From Pseudoscleropodium purum (taxonomy: Eukaryota > Streptophyta > Bryopsida > Hypnales > Brachytheciaceae), in assembly GCA_963969395.1 (NCBI GenBank), contig OZ017805.1, forward strand, positions 744,001 through 808,000: a stretch of 64,000 bases of DNA, read 5' to 3'. Within the stretch, counting starts at the first letter, position 1, and each line of letters begins with the position of its first letter. A program made the translations under genes and the position numbers. The notes under the pieces were generated by a model. It searched no databases, was not told the origin of the DNA, and saw only the letters and a list, made by a program, of their open reading frames with translations. Of this stretch, positions 22,112 through 34,259 are shown one piece after another.

Positions 22112-22444
22112 TTGAATTTAGGGTTGGAGAAAATCAACATTCCAGCACATTACATTACAAGCAAGGGGAACTACATCGCTCGAAGGATAGGACATCAGTT
22201 CCAGTCAATCGAAATCTTGTCCAACAAGACAACCTTGGTGGTAGGAAAAGTATTTGACGATGGTGCTAACGACGCTTTGCACATGTTTGCACCCTCTAGC
22301 ATAGCCTTAAACAAATTTGTGGACTTCAAATTCTTGAACAAGTGCCAAGAAGAAGACTTTGGTTCCAATTCCAAATCTCACAACAACTTTGCCATTGAAC
22401 CTATGGTATTGTTGGAGTCATGCGCAAAAACATCCAAGCTATAA
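22112..22444 (+). other. Open plus-strand frame, unassigned
   Basis: A 110-codon frame (MNLGLEKINIPAHY ... NDALHMFAPSSIALNKFVDF) is open and not strongly low-complexity, but its last part overlaps the minus-strand transposase end at 22,378. It could be a coding remnant or chance. Confidence 0.25.
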
Positions 22445-23858
22445 TGTGCATAGCACACATCCACATGACTATGAGCAATCATACCCATCACGGGAACAAG
22501 TAGCTTCATGAGGCCATTAAGTTCTTTACTCTTGTAAGAAAAGACTAGAGAAGTAGTTTTTGCGTAATCCATCTTGTCATGTATGATTGTAACACATTCG
22601 TGCAGAGAATTAAACAACAAATTGTGGTTTATATGATACACATCCATGTGGGCGCAAGCAATGACAAGATGCTTATCCAACCTCCTCGACCACTTCATAG
22701 TAGTTTGGGATCCATTGATAACAGCCTTGATGAACTCATTATATTTGTTACAAGTAGACACCAAGCAAAATTATCTCCTAGCTTCTTCACATCGAACTCT
22801 GAAAACTTTGTGGATCTTATCATGCTCAAGTTTGAAGTTGAAATGTCCTTCAAACCAAAAGCCGCATTAGTTTCATTGAGTTTTATTAACTGGTCCTTCC
22901 ATTGAAATAAAGTTGGAAGAATCTTGGACACAACCTTCTCACCTACCTTCAAAATCTAGGTATGATGTGGCATATGATTGGCCTTCTTATTTAGGATGCA
23001 CTTCAATGAAGCTGTAGTTTGTTGGGTATGCTCTCTAGGCTTCAGCAATCCTATATTACTATGATTCCTTGCTTCCCAATCATTCTTCATGTATTTCAAG
23101 TAGCAATAGAACGTAGACTCAACAACCCCCGCAATATGCATCCATGTGTGCAAACACACATTTATCTCTTCAATCATCACCATCTTTCTTTAGTGTGCAC
23201 CTTCATGAATATGTCTGTGCACATCAATCTTCATGAAGGCTCAATGCTTGAATGTCAAATTTTGATACATTTGTTTACAAAAGCTTGAATTTTCTCCCTA
23301 GGAAAAAATTGGACAAAATTTTTACTACAACACACTTTGCTAGACACCACGTTGATTGACTCTTGTGTGAGGAGTTTTTTTTGTTTTGATAGTAGTTTCA
23401 TAAGGCAATTTTAGATGGCACTTGCGTAGGGTCTTGCGGATTTTGAAGAAGGTGGGTTTGAGAGCTCTCCGTGCAAGTGGTTGAAATTGTTCCTAACTTC
23501 ATGATCATGCAGACTTGCGTCGCAATAATGGATCAACTTAATAGGCCAAGCTACCAGAGGATAAACACGTTCTTTTAGAAGGTTGACTTCAAAATGTGAC
23601 TTTGGAATGTGCACTGATACATAAGTGTCTTCTAGAGGTCTATTAGCACCAAATACAAGTTTGGACTCTACGCTATGGTAAGCACCTTCTCCAACAAGTA
23701 CGCCCTTAGCATTGTACAAAGTAATGCACTTTGTATTCTACATCTGACAAGGAAGCCCTCCACATCCGACGAGGAATGTCAACATTCATATTCTTGAGAA
23801 CCTAGAGCTCATCGTCTGATGAATCCATGTTCACAGTTGTGTCTATAAAGGAATCCAT
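22378..23858 (-). pseudogene. DNA-transposase fossil with DUF8039-like module
   Basis: A possible ATG at 23,858 (MDSFIDTTVNMDSSDDE) is followed by an open module at 23,719-23,411 (YNAKGVLVGEGAYH ... VYPLVAWPIKLI). The 'AKG', paired-strand and 'VAWP' pattern resembles the DUF8039-type module found with plant transposases. Downstream blocks (23,183-22,956, 22,952-22,695, 22,764-22,378) are in different frames. The last contains ECVTIIHDKMDYAKTTSLVF and GMIAHSHVDVCYAHYSLD, resembling DDE-type transposase segments with acidic residues in HDKMD and HVD. Multiple stops and frameshifts make it inactive. The hairpin array at 24.1-24.5 kb lies directly 5' of it. Superfamily not determined. Confidence 0.6.
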
Positions 23859-24103
23859 AGCACCTAAAAAGAACAATGATCAATATATTATTCATGTTGA
23901 TAAAATATAAGCAAACTTCATTTGCTTAAAGATAATCTAGATACATCATGTGTTGAAAGTTTAGCTTAAGTCAATCTAAAGAATGAACTCTAAAATTAGC
24001 AAAAATATTTTTATAAGTAGCAAGTCGGACAATGTAGCTCGAATTGGGCTAAACTATCAAACCTGCCATTTATAAATACATTTTTGTCTTTATACAAAGC
24101 TAA

Positions 24104-24474
24104 CACTTTAGCTTGACTAGAGCTAAAGTATTAGCCCTTCCATTGTCACTTTAGCTCGACTAGAGCTAAAGTGTCAACCCTGGTATTGTAACTTTAACTC
24201 AATTAGAGTTAAAGTGAAAGTCCTGTCATTGTCACTTTAGCTCAAGTAGAGCTAGAGTGTAAGTCTTGCAATTGTCACTTTAGCTCGACTAGAGCTAAAG
24301 TGAAAGTCTTGCCATTGTCACTTTAGCTCAATTAGAGTTAAAGTGTTAGACTTGCCATTGTAACTTTAGCTCAACTAGAGTTAAAGAGTAAGTCCTACCA
24401 TTGTCACTTTAACTTGACTAGAGCTAAAGTATAAGTCCTGCTATTGTCACTTTAGCTTGACTCAAGCTAAAGTG
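24104..24474. repeat. Hairpin array with exact 43-bp period, nine units
   Basis: Units start at 24,104, 24,147, 24,190, 24,233, 24,276, 24,319, 24,362, 24,405 and 24,448. The reference unit has arms CACTTTAGCTC and GAGCTAAAGTG around GACTA. Spacers resemble GTAAGTCCTGCCATTGT. Some units differ in both arms together: at 24,190 the arms are ACTTTAACTC and GAGTTAAAGT; at 24,448 they are CTTTAGCTTG and CAAGCTAAAG. Others keep pairing through G-T wobble. It lies 5' of the transposase remnant. Confidence 0.95.
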
Positions 24475-24544
24475 TTAGTCCTACCATTTCAGATTAGCAG
24501 AAACTAAGTTGGAAGAGTCTATGAAGATTCTGTAGATGTAAAAT

Positions 24545-24850
24545 TTCATTTATCTAAAATAAGAGGATTAATACTTTTATACAAATCAAACTAAAGTGTT
24601 AGTTCTACCAAGAAAGCTCTTGGTTAGTCAAATATCAATACCAACACTTTAGCTCGACTCAAGCTAAAGCATTGGCACTAGTATTTGACTAACCAAGAGC
24701 ATTATTGGCAAAATGCTTACAGAGGTTGTAGGACTTATAGTTTAGCTCAAGTTGAGCTAAAGTGTCAGTTCTACCATTATATCTTTTGGTCAGTATTGAT
24801 CCTTAAGCATGGCTCAAGCTAAAGTGTAGTATCCAATAGTACTATTCAAA
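24545..24850. repeat. Dispersed TTTAGCTC hairpins beyond the array
   Basis: Further palindromes of the same family occur near 24,648 (TTTAGCTCGACTCAAGCTAAA), 24,741 (TTTAGCTCAAGTTGAGCTAA) and 24,809, with irregular spacing. A weak copy also lies near 24,034. Confidence 0.8.
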
Positions 24851-24859
24851 TGAAAGTGA

Positions 24860-26150
24860 GTAGTTTTGACATTTACAGAGTTGTCGTATGAATATATTAT
24901 ATATGAATGCCCTTATTCCAAAATTTATGGCGAGAAAATAGGTGAGTTCCAAATACACTTATGATTACAAAGATTAATATGAAATGAATCATGTAACTTC
25001 CCAAAACAGCAAATTGACAAAAGATAAGCAAAATTGCAAGCACCATCATTGTCAATGATGGATCATTTTGCAATCTATGAGTACTACAAGGTGATTAATG
25101 AACAATGCAAGCAATGAGTTCAAAGTGACTTACAGAAAATGCTTAGAGTTGACACATCTTCTCAAACAACGTGATTGCAACTACAAAATGACCACGAAAC
25201 TTCAATACAACCTTGACAGACCTACACAAGTGAAACCAAATCTGTAGGGGAAAAAAAATGGTGAGAAAAACTGATGCAATTAGAACAAAAGGTGGAAAGG
25301 ACTATTTGCAAATGGGAATACTAACAATTGCCTAATTTTTGGCAAGAACAAAAGAGTGAGAGCGCAAAGTTGGAAATTCAATTTTTGCTTTTCAGAAATA
25401 CCCAAAGTTAAGGTGTCTTTGCTCTTGTTCTTTGTGCATACAATGCAAAATTCCATATACATAGAATGTCTCAACAAAAATTGTGGGGTCATTGTACTTG
25501 TTTTGATTCCTTCCACTAATGCTAGCTGACTTATAGAAGTTGGCATATCTCTTTATTATTGGTAGTCCGACAACAATTGCAAATATAGTTGTAACTTCTT
25601 TTCAAATATAAATCATTTAATGGAAGAAAAGTCTGACAATCAATCCATTTACAAAAAATTGCAATTTTTCAAGTATTTCCTTCAATTTTTCAATGGTTCA
25701 AAATTCTCTTTCAATTTTTGTATTTATATGATACGTATCTTTGAAATATTTTTAGGAAATAATGTTTACAAAACTGAAATTTCTAAAGATGGTATTACTA
25801 TAGTACGTCTTGTACTTTTTACTCATAAGGATTTATGGGTTTAGTTAGTAGGATTTTAGGTTTAGGATTTAGAGAAATGTCGTTCAACTTCAAACAATTT
25901 AGATCATTTTTGAACAACTCTAGCAAGTATGGAAATAATTGTATTAGAATTGTCATTGCAAATCCAAACTTCAATCTATCTTTAAACAAAAATTAAATTA
26001 AAAAAAAGTATGGACTTGTTATTCTCTAGTACCATAAAACATTATATACTAAGAAATTCTATTTTTTTATGTGTATATTCAAAACAATTGAAATGATTTT
26101 TTGATAATTAAAGGTATAAATCCAATTAGCAATCAAGTCTTCCTTATAAA
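24860..26150. other. AT-rich intergenic DNA
   Basis: No supported gene; open frames at 25,280-25,546 and 25,620-25,844 lack motifs and have no partner in the window. Confidence 0.5.
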
Positions 26151-26179
26151 TTAAAACCACACTTTTGAATTCTTATTAA

Positions 26180-26800
26180 ATGCATGAACAAAAGAAGAAA
26201 AAAAATTTGTACAAGTTTTAAACACTTAGCAAATGTTGGATTTATAACTAATTAGTCTTTGATTTATTTATTTTCTCAATTTTCAATTTCAGAATATGCA
26301 TAAGGCAAGGCCTACATTTTAAATACTTCATATTCTAAGTTGCACTAAATGTCCATTTACAAAGATGTCAATTTTTTGGTACAAATTACAAATACTTAGA
26401 ACATGTTGGATTCATGTATAAATAATATTTGGCCACTTTATGTTTTTTTTTTTTGAAGTGCACAAAATGTATCAATCATGTGAATATGTATGTAAAAAAC
26501 TCTAATCAAATTCAAAATTCCATAAAATGAATGTATAAAAGGATGTAAAAATTTTTATACAAGTTAGAAATACTTAGGAGATGTTGTGTGTATGAGCAAA
26601 AAAATCTGGCCAAATGATGCTTTCCTTTTTTCAAGTTCACAAATTGCATGAGTTATGCCTTGGATTGAAGCACCCCCAATCAAACTCTAAATCCTATAAA
26701 ATATAAGTATAGGAAGATGTATTAAATTTTATACAAGTTAGAAATATTTAAAACATGTTGCATACATGAGCAAAGAATTATAGATGAACCTATATTTTCC
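26180..26800 (+). repeat. Degenerate satellite, about 175-bp unit, orientation A
   Basis: Four units share TACAAGTTAGAAATACTTAG followed by AACATGTTGGATTCATG, at about 26,211, 26,382, 26,562 and 26,738, giving periods of roughly 171-180 bases. Divergence is high, so the array is old. Confidence 0.75.
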
Positions 26801-26849
26801 ATTTTTGACTACAAGAAATCCACGACCTATGTATACTACTTCACTAGAT

Positions 26850-27370
26850 AGAAAATTGAATTTCATATTTCCAAGAATTCTAACTACTTATATCATTTAC
26901 AACTTGTAGGGGTATTTTTTAATTACATTTCACAATCAAATCTATGAATTTTTACCATTCAATCAAACAAAGTACAACAAATATGTAATCTTATCTTTTA
27001 ATGACAATTTAAATTATAAGGAAAAGATTGAGATTGAGAATCTCATTGATTTTAACTACTTTAAATATTTACAACTTGTTGTAGACTTTTTTTTCATAAA
27101 TTAAGCTATGTTTTCTTTGACTTTTTAAAATTTAAACCTTCAAAGTAAAGCAAATGAATAAATATCTTTGAATCCCATATTTTGAATAAGAAGGTGAAAG
27201 TAGGATTCCATATTTCCATTGACTCTAACTAGTTTTATTTTTTACAACTTATAGGGGTATTTTTTTTCAGACATTTCATGACCAAATGTATGAGCTTTTA
27301 TTATTCAATTGTATAAAGTAAAGTAAATGGATAATCATATATTTTTATTGCCTTTCAAATTATAAACTTT
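26850..27370 (-). repeat. Degenerate satellite, about 175-bp unit, orientation B
   Basis: Three units share CTAACTA.TT..AT.TTTACAACTT followed by GTAGGGGTATTTTTT at about 26,870, 27,043 and 27,216. Their reverse complement carries TACAAGTTGTAAAT, similar to the TACAAGTTAGAAAT of orientation A, so they may be inverted relatives. Confidence 0.65.
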
Positions 27371-27374
27371 TCTT

Positions 27375-28570
27375 GCATAGAAAAATGCCTAAAAGTAGCA
27401 AGAATTTAGTTTTCACATGAATTCTTGAGGTTTAGGGTATTTGCAAATTCTACAAATTTTTTTTCTTTGATTCTTTTCATTTATTCCATGTGTTTTGTGC
27501 TCTTTATATCCTTAACTAAAGCACATGTAATATTAAAGTAGAATTTTTTTTGGTTTTTAATTGTATAAAAGTGGCATAAAATTAAATTCCTCACAAATTT
27601 TATATGTAAATGTAATTTATAACTTCTACATATTTTTTTCGTTCCATTTAAAAAATTTTCTCTTATATTTTTTGGGCTTTCAATTTCTAAACTACAGCAC
27701 ATGGTTTTCTGGAAATAATGCAAATTCTTTGGCATAGAAATATGCCTAGAAGTAGCAAAAATTTAATTATAAAGGCAATCTAATTTCACTACTTAGTGTA
27801 GGTTAAATGTAGTCATTCATTAGCGATTTATCTTCACCCTATTAAGCTTAATTATAATCTTCTGAAGATTCTCTTACTATTGGTATATAGTTCAAAAACC
27901 TTGCTACTTTTATGCAATTTTCTACAAAAAACAACTTTTACTTCAATACTCAATGTATTGTAGTTTAGGATTTAATAAGCCTAGAAGACTTGAGCCAATT
28001 TTAAAAGAAAGAAGAAAAAGAATATGTTGAAATTGCAAGTGAGGCTATAAATCTAGAGAATTCATGAAAACACTAATTTTATGCTACTTTGATGCAATTC
28101 TCTACAAAAAACCACTTTCACTTCAATATTCCATAAGCCATAGTTTAAAAATGAAAAAGTCCAAAAGACATGAGATAAATGAAAAAAAAATGAAAAAAAA
28201 AATGTACAAGTTGAAAATGAAGTAAACCTTGAGAATTCATGAGAAAACTAATTTGACGCTATTTGTATACAAATAACAACTTTTATTTCAATAAGCCAGG
28301 TGTTGTAGTTTAAAAATGTGAAAGTCCAAAAGACATACCTTAAATCAAAAGAATGGAAGGAAAACAAATATGTAGAAGTTAGAAATGACATCATCCTCAA
28401 CAATTCATGAGAAAACAAATTTTACGCTATTTGTATACAATTTTCTACAAATAAAAACTTCTAGTTCAATAAGCCATGTGCTATATTTTGAAAATGTGAA
28501 AGTCCAAAAGACATGAGGTAAATAGAAAAGAATGGAAGAAAAAAATATGTCAAAGTTTCAAATTAGATTA
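27375..28570. repeat. Head-to-head satellite, unit about 180 bp
   Basis: Four plus-orientation units begin with GCTACTTTTATGCAATTTTC-type sequence at about 27,903, 28,082, 28,257 and 28,427. Each contains CTACAAA(A/T)AA.AACTT, a CAATAAGCCAT.TG.TATA.TTT segment and GTCCAAAAGACATGA. At 27,375-27,745 about two units lie in the opposite orientation (ATGCCTAAAAGTAGCAAGAA, AAAGTGGCATAAAATTAAAT, AACTACAGCACATGG). The two parts face each other around about 27,800, forming a large imperfect inverted repeat. Confidence 0.75.
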
Positions 28571-28579
28571 ATATTTAGA

Positions 28580-30480
28580 GTAGGTAAGAAAATGAAATTT
28601 TGACTTGCTATTTTAATTTATGCATTTCTTAACTAGAAAAAAATTCTTTTTTAAAGGGCTTTTGTAAAAATTATTTTAGATGTTAAAGATATTTTAGAAC
28701 TTTAAAGTATTCATTTGAGACATAATTGAGTTGAAATTGTATGACTTTGAGGTGGTCTATTCTGTAAAGTAAAACAAATTGGGTAAAATAATTCTATGAA
28801 ATATGAACCCTGTAACAATGCCCCAAAAGAAAAGTAGAGTAATGAAGACAATGATGAGAACAAACTTTTTTACCTCGGTGGCAAAAAAATGACATAAGTT
28901 TTGAGTCCCTTGGAATTGCAATTGGGCCTATTTCAGAAGGTAGGCTTCACTACTATTTTAAAAAGCCCCTTGTGCTAAAAAGCTCATAGCCAATGAATTA
29001 CAAAAAAGTCACATTAAGAAATTTGTTTAGTTTCTAAAATATACTAAAACAATATATAAGACAGTTTTGTACCTTCTAAGCTCCCACTTTACACTAATTA
29101 CAAAGAACCTCCAATAGTGAAGCCATGGACCTTGATAGTCATGTTATTTCAAAGACTTGAAGCCCTTTTTACACTTATATTTTAATAAATTTTAGAAAAA
29201 ATTATTCAAAGTCTATAGTTTGTCATTGATATGCTTTTTCCAAGGATAAAAATACAAACTTTGAATGACCAATTTAATGCTATGTGGTGTGGCTCAGTGG
29301 CAATGTACTTCACAAGGTCTTAAATTTAGAGCACTAAAATGTCTATTCAAAGTTTGCATTTCACCCCTACGAAAAACACTAGAATTTGTTTCTTTGCCAC
29401 CATTGATCAAATTTTGAGTTCTAGTGAAGATTGCAATTGTTGAGTCTCCAAGTTCTAATTGAAATTTCTTTAGTGTGTTGCCATTTTTCAAAACAAAATC
29501 ATCTTATAAAAACTAATGAAATGGGCGACACTCATTTAATATCTCTCAAATTTTTAATTCTATGAAACCACTTTGAGAAAGAGAATTCAACAACATAAGT
29601 TTCCAACTATGTATACTAGTAGAAAACTTTCATTCAAACTAGGGCCAAAGTTGATTGTTTTTGTTGGGTACAATCCAAGAAACATTTATCTTACTTTCAA
29701 ATACTATGACCTCAACATCCATTAGTTCAATTGAATTTGAATTTTTATTCAACATAGGTAAAATAGTGCACTACATTTTTGTATGGTTGAATTTGTGAAA
29801 AAAATGGTTTTCTTTAGAATTGAGGTCTAAAGAACAATAAAAGACAATTTTGTAACTTTTTCCTTACAAAATTTAGTCAAAAAATTTACAGATTAAAAGT
29901 TTAGGTGTAAACAATTGCTCCACCATCCCTTCAATTCCTAGGCATCAAGCACAAATTCATACCTATAATTCCTCAAGAATGTGGCATCCACCCACATTGT
30001 TTAGCTTTCAACCATTCTTTAGATATTTGAAGCACCTCAAATGAAATGAGCATCTTGTTGATTGAGACTAGTTTACTATTAATAAAATTGGTGGTACATT
30101 TATGGTAGATTAGATTGAACTTTTAGGGCCCTTCAACCACGATTTCTATTTATAATTTTCTATATTTTTTCAAATTTTTTTTGTATGACATGCTTCAAAA
30201 TTGAATGCATTTTGTTTCTTTATCAATATAGGATATTAGTTGTAGAGTAAAATGAAAAAAAATATCAATGAAGAATGGATCCTTTTGTCACCAACTCTAT
30301 TTCAATGTACAATAATTTATAAAAATGTGACTTTGGTTAATTAGTGCCACATGCACTATTAGAAGAAAACAATGTAATTTGGGGAAGCATGAATTTGTAC
30401 AATATGTAAGGGCAATTACTTCAATGAATTTGGTGAAGTCAGGGTGGATATCCACTATAAAAGATCTTTCTATTCTTAAC
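28580..30480. other. AT-rich intergenic DNA
   Basis: No supported gene or array. Open frames at 29,294-29,491 and 30,297-30,491 have no recognisable motif. Confidence 0.5.
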
Positions 30481-30489
30481 CAAAGAACC

Positions 30490-33400
30490 ATACCCGACCT
30501 GTAGGATAAACTATTTGCATATGAATTCTTAGGACATTTGTGGGAATTAGGAAATTAGAATGGAGTTACTTCAAAAGGAATTTGAAGTAAAGGGGCCATT
30601 ACTAGTATATATTTTTTGCTTTTAAGGGTTAGAAACAAAGAAGTTATTAGTATTATGGATTTACAAACCATAGGATTTCTTAGTTGAGATAAAATGGTTA
30701 AGGACGAAGGTGTGTTTTTTGTCCTAACCAGAACTGGAATTTGGATACTTAGCCAAAATAATTCTAAGAATTTTGACAATATTAGAACCGGCTTTGGAAT
30801 TCATTCAGATGCTAACGGATGCAGCTAGAAGAATAAGGGGAACGTTTAATGGGCCGAAGTTTCGTTGAGACAACACAACGGTCATATCCAATGCTTGTAG
30901 GAACTGAAAATCGAGGACGAAAAAAGGAAGGTCGTCCTCCTTATCACCTTGTTTTTGCATCTGGTTGTGCTCTGGTGGAAGACTTTGTGATTTCTTTGAG
31001 GGTTTTTGAGTTGCGGTTTTTGAGAGTAAGGAAAGGAAGAAGAGTTCCTTTCTGAGTGGGTTGTTGTTAGGGATTCAAATGTTTTTGGACTTGAGGAACT
31101 AGAAAGGTGGTGAAGTATCCCCAAATGAATCAAGAGATATGGTGAAGATGGAGATTGACAAGGAACCACATTTGAATACCCTCCAATTGGTAGTTCTAGG
31201 CATTTCTAGGGACAAAGAAGAGCGGGTGTACCTAGAGGTAGACCTATGTCAAATTGGATGTCAAGGGCTCTTCCAGCTGCCTTGGTACTTGCGAGATGAA
31301 GCTATAGTGCAAGAGTTGATGGAGGAGCAATCCAACAAGTGGCAGCTGACAATGAGAGTACAGCCATCGAAGTGGACGTCCAAGCACTGGGGGATTGTGT
31401 ATTGCTTCCCCAACACTAGAGAAGGATAGGCTTTCCGAAGAGACAAGTTCATGAGTGGTAAGTTCTCGAATCCGGTTAATCCCAAAGATGGATATGTGGT
31501 CGCGGATTGTGAAGACTTGAAGGAGATAAGAGTGTTAGAGTTCTTAGTCTTAATCCTAAACCTTGAGAGATCCAATAAACACACAATCACTTTAGCCAAC
31601 ACCATATTTGGAGCACTATCCGAGGACCGGAAGGTGAATTGGGGAATAGTGATCCGGGATGTAGTGGCAAGGATGATAGGGGCAGTTGCGAAGTCTAAAC
31701 CTTCTGAGCTTAGTCCATTTTTCTACCACTTATATGAGTCTTTAGACATTCTGAGGGAGTCAGAAAAGTCAGCATACAAGGTTGCTCTAGTTATGCTAGA
31801 GTTTGATATTACTAAGGAAGTCGGAAAGGAAGAATTAGGAGGGGAATCTCCGGAACTGGAAAAGGAAGAGATAGCTTCCCATGAGAAAAGAAAGGAGAGG
31901 CTAAGTGTTCAAAGGAGAAGGACCCAATTTGGGACCTGGTTTGGAAGAGCAATGCCTTAGGGAAAGTGATAGAAGAGTTGAATTCGATCAGGAATCACAT
32001 CACCATTGATAAAGAGATCACCAGGAAGGTGTGTGAGTTGATGGAGCTTGGATCTTCAAAACTCCACTTGAAAACGGAGGTCTCTCTACAAAACAAGAAT
32101 GTCCGGAAGTTTATGAATCGGGTAGAAGAGTTAACAACTCAAGTGAAAACCTTTCAGAGAAAAGTAAGGCAAAAGTCTAAGGAGGTAGAAAAAGATAGAA
32201 GACTTTCCACTAAGTCCATGGAAACTCTTAGCTGGATCCAAGAATTCATTGGGCATCCCAGAGATGTGGTGAACAAAGCAAAGTTGTTTGATGCAGGTGT
32301 TCACAAGGAAGGGTCGTAGCTAGGTCCAAAACTAGTTTCAGTCCTTGTGAATTATAATAAGAAGATGGAGAGGATGTTGGATGAGATGAAGCTAGTAATG
32401 TAGAAGGGTTCTAAACTAGAAATGGGAAAAGGATCTGATTAGTTGATGGGAGCAATCCTCTCCAAGTCAATTCCTCTCTTTCCATTAGCTTCTAAAGAAT
32501 GGAGAGATAAGGGCATAGAGGTTACTCCGCCACCAACCTATCCCAATAGTAGAGTGGAGTTTGAAATTGGAAAGAGATCCACACTCGGATCCCAGACCTA
32601 GAGTCATTCGAAGTTAGAGGAAGAGAGTTTTGAGACACCGAAGAGCAAGGTTTCTAGTCCTTTTCCAACCATGTCCAATACAATCAAGCACAAGTAGACC
32701 GTGAAGAGATCCAAGGAGCGTGGTTTAGATGTTGTGCTTGACTCAAAAGACAAAAAAGAGTCTCCAAAGCCAATTAGAGACAAAGGTAGCACAAATGAGT
32801 CAAAGTAAGAGTTGGAACTAGAACAAAATTCCCCTCCTGAGAAAGAAAAGGGCAAGGTTCTAGTTCTAGCCAAGGGTAAGGTAGTACATGGAGGCAAGGC
32901 CTCAACTAGTTGCAAGTAGCTAGTAAGAAAAGGAGTCACCAAACAAGTGGAGGGAACTTTAAAATGGGCCAAGAAATCTTAGGATTAGTTATTTTAGGAA
33001 TAGAAGTAGGTAGATGGAGAAAACAAAACTTTTTGTACTTAGAAAGTAACTGAGTAGGTTCTTTTGTGCAAATGTTCTTGGACATCTGGATTTAGATTTC
33101 CCAGATTTGAGATCCACTTTTGGCAGGTTTTTAGAAGTCAACGGTTTTAAGATCAGGGGAATATGACATGTCATTTCCTTGGCCTTGTATTATTCTCTTG
33201 GGTGCTTTTAAGGTTCTTATGGTTGTTAGTTATTTAGGGGTGGATTTTCATTTGAAACCTTAGGCATTTTCATACTTTAGTGTTTTCTTTACTTAAGTAA
33301 AGTTTAGTATTTCCACTTCATGGTGCTAGGTTCATCACTTGACCTTGTGTTGGTATACCAATATTGCTAGAACTATTGTTTTGTGAAGGTAGTTGGGTTT

Positions 33401-34100
33401 GTTAAGTTAGTAAAGTAGAAGTGGCCCTCAGATTCTGGTTGGATCCGATTCCTAGAGGAGCGATTGACTTTGATTGGAAGAATTTGGTGTACTGGACGAG
33501 AGACTTTATTTAGGGTTGGTTGCCTAGAGGCTTCTATGTGGGATAGCTGCTCTAAGATTAGGTGTGATCCTAGATGGTTAGGATGCATGCTAGTTAACTC
33601 ATGAAGAGGTCTCATTATAACCGGAAGTAGGAATCAACATCTGGATAGAGTTCATACAATTAACCGATTATTCCTTTCAAGCTTAAGGGAAATAGGTTTG
33701 GCTAGGTGTATCATTGTAGTAAGTGGGAGAAGTAGGGGTTTCTTGCTTGACCTGCTAGTCCGGATCTAACAACTGGATTAGTTGTGAGGAAATACATGCT
33801 TCTTTGTTAATGTATGTGGTTGTCATTTAGTGGAACTCTAGTCCCTTAAATATATAGGAAGGTAGGATTTACATGTCTTTCCTTAAATTCAAGAACGGAA
33901 TCCTTTGATATAGAATTTAAACTTCTAATTTGGTTGTTGAAAATCAAAGTTTGGAAGAGGTATAGTGACCAAACACTCCTTCTTGGTTGCTAGAGAGGGA
34001 GAAAATAGTATAATCGAAGGAGAAGATAGTTGGTATCAACTAGGACGTAAATCTGAGAACTTCCGATCAAATACTTGGTGGGTTCTTGGGTTTAGTGAAA
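30490..34100 (+). mobile_element. Gag-only retroelement-like unit I
   Basis: The leader at about 30,560-30,835 matches the reverse complement of about 52,690-53,000: both contain (A/T)TTATGGATT(A/T)(A/G)CAAACCATAGG and TTGAGATAAAATGGTTAAGGA. The C-terminal coding tail (AGTAGCTAGTA and following sequence at about 32,917-32,990) matches unit II at about 52,545. Between these ends unit I carries a gag-like reading frame (31,139-32,973). No reverse transcriptase, RNase H, integrase or protease motif is visible. Exact termini and target duplications could not be placed, so the class (large non-autonomous LTR element or gag-derived gene family) is uncertain. Confidence 0.55.
31139..32980 (+). pseudogene. 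Gag-like protein with central globular domain and Lys/Glu-rich tail
   Basis: The frame begins MVKMEIDKEPHLNTLQLVVL and includes YVVADCEDLKEIRVLEFLVL. A helical domain at about 31,560-31,810 reads TLANTIFGALSEDRKVNWGI and SPFFYHLYESLDILRESEKS. The '(R/K)KVNWG...' pattern recalls plant 'putative transposon protein' gag-like domains. From about 31,960 there is a coiled coil (KEITRKVCELMELGSSKLHL), then a Lys/Ser-rich tail. About nine in-frame stops interrupt the frame: eight TAG and one TAA. With those read through, the frame stays constant from about 31,451 almost to 32,980 apart from one shift near 31,960. It is inactive as written. Confidence 0.65.
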
Positions 34101-34259
34101 TTGGATTTCCGTATCTGGTTTCGAACACTTTTGAGGAGTTATGAGCTAAATCTTTTGGGAACGTTACATGAGTTACTTAATGGTGCTTTTGATATATTTT
34201 AGCATTAACTGAGGAATTTGTGCTTCCTTGTACTACAACAACATTGAAGACAAAAATAT

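Noticed and set aside
24104..24474. Regular repeat-spacer array resembling CRISPR
   Set aside because: Spacers are similar to each other, the period is 43 bp with a long palindrome, and the context is eukaryotic with introns. It is a tandem hairpin satellite.
30490..34100. Autonomous LTR retrotransposon
   Set aside because: No protease, reverse transcriptase, RNase H or integrase motif is visible in either orientation, and no clear LTR pair could be delimited.
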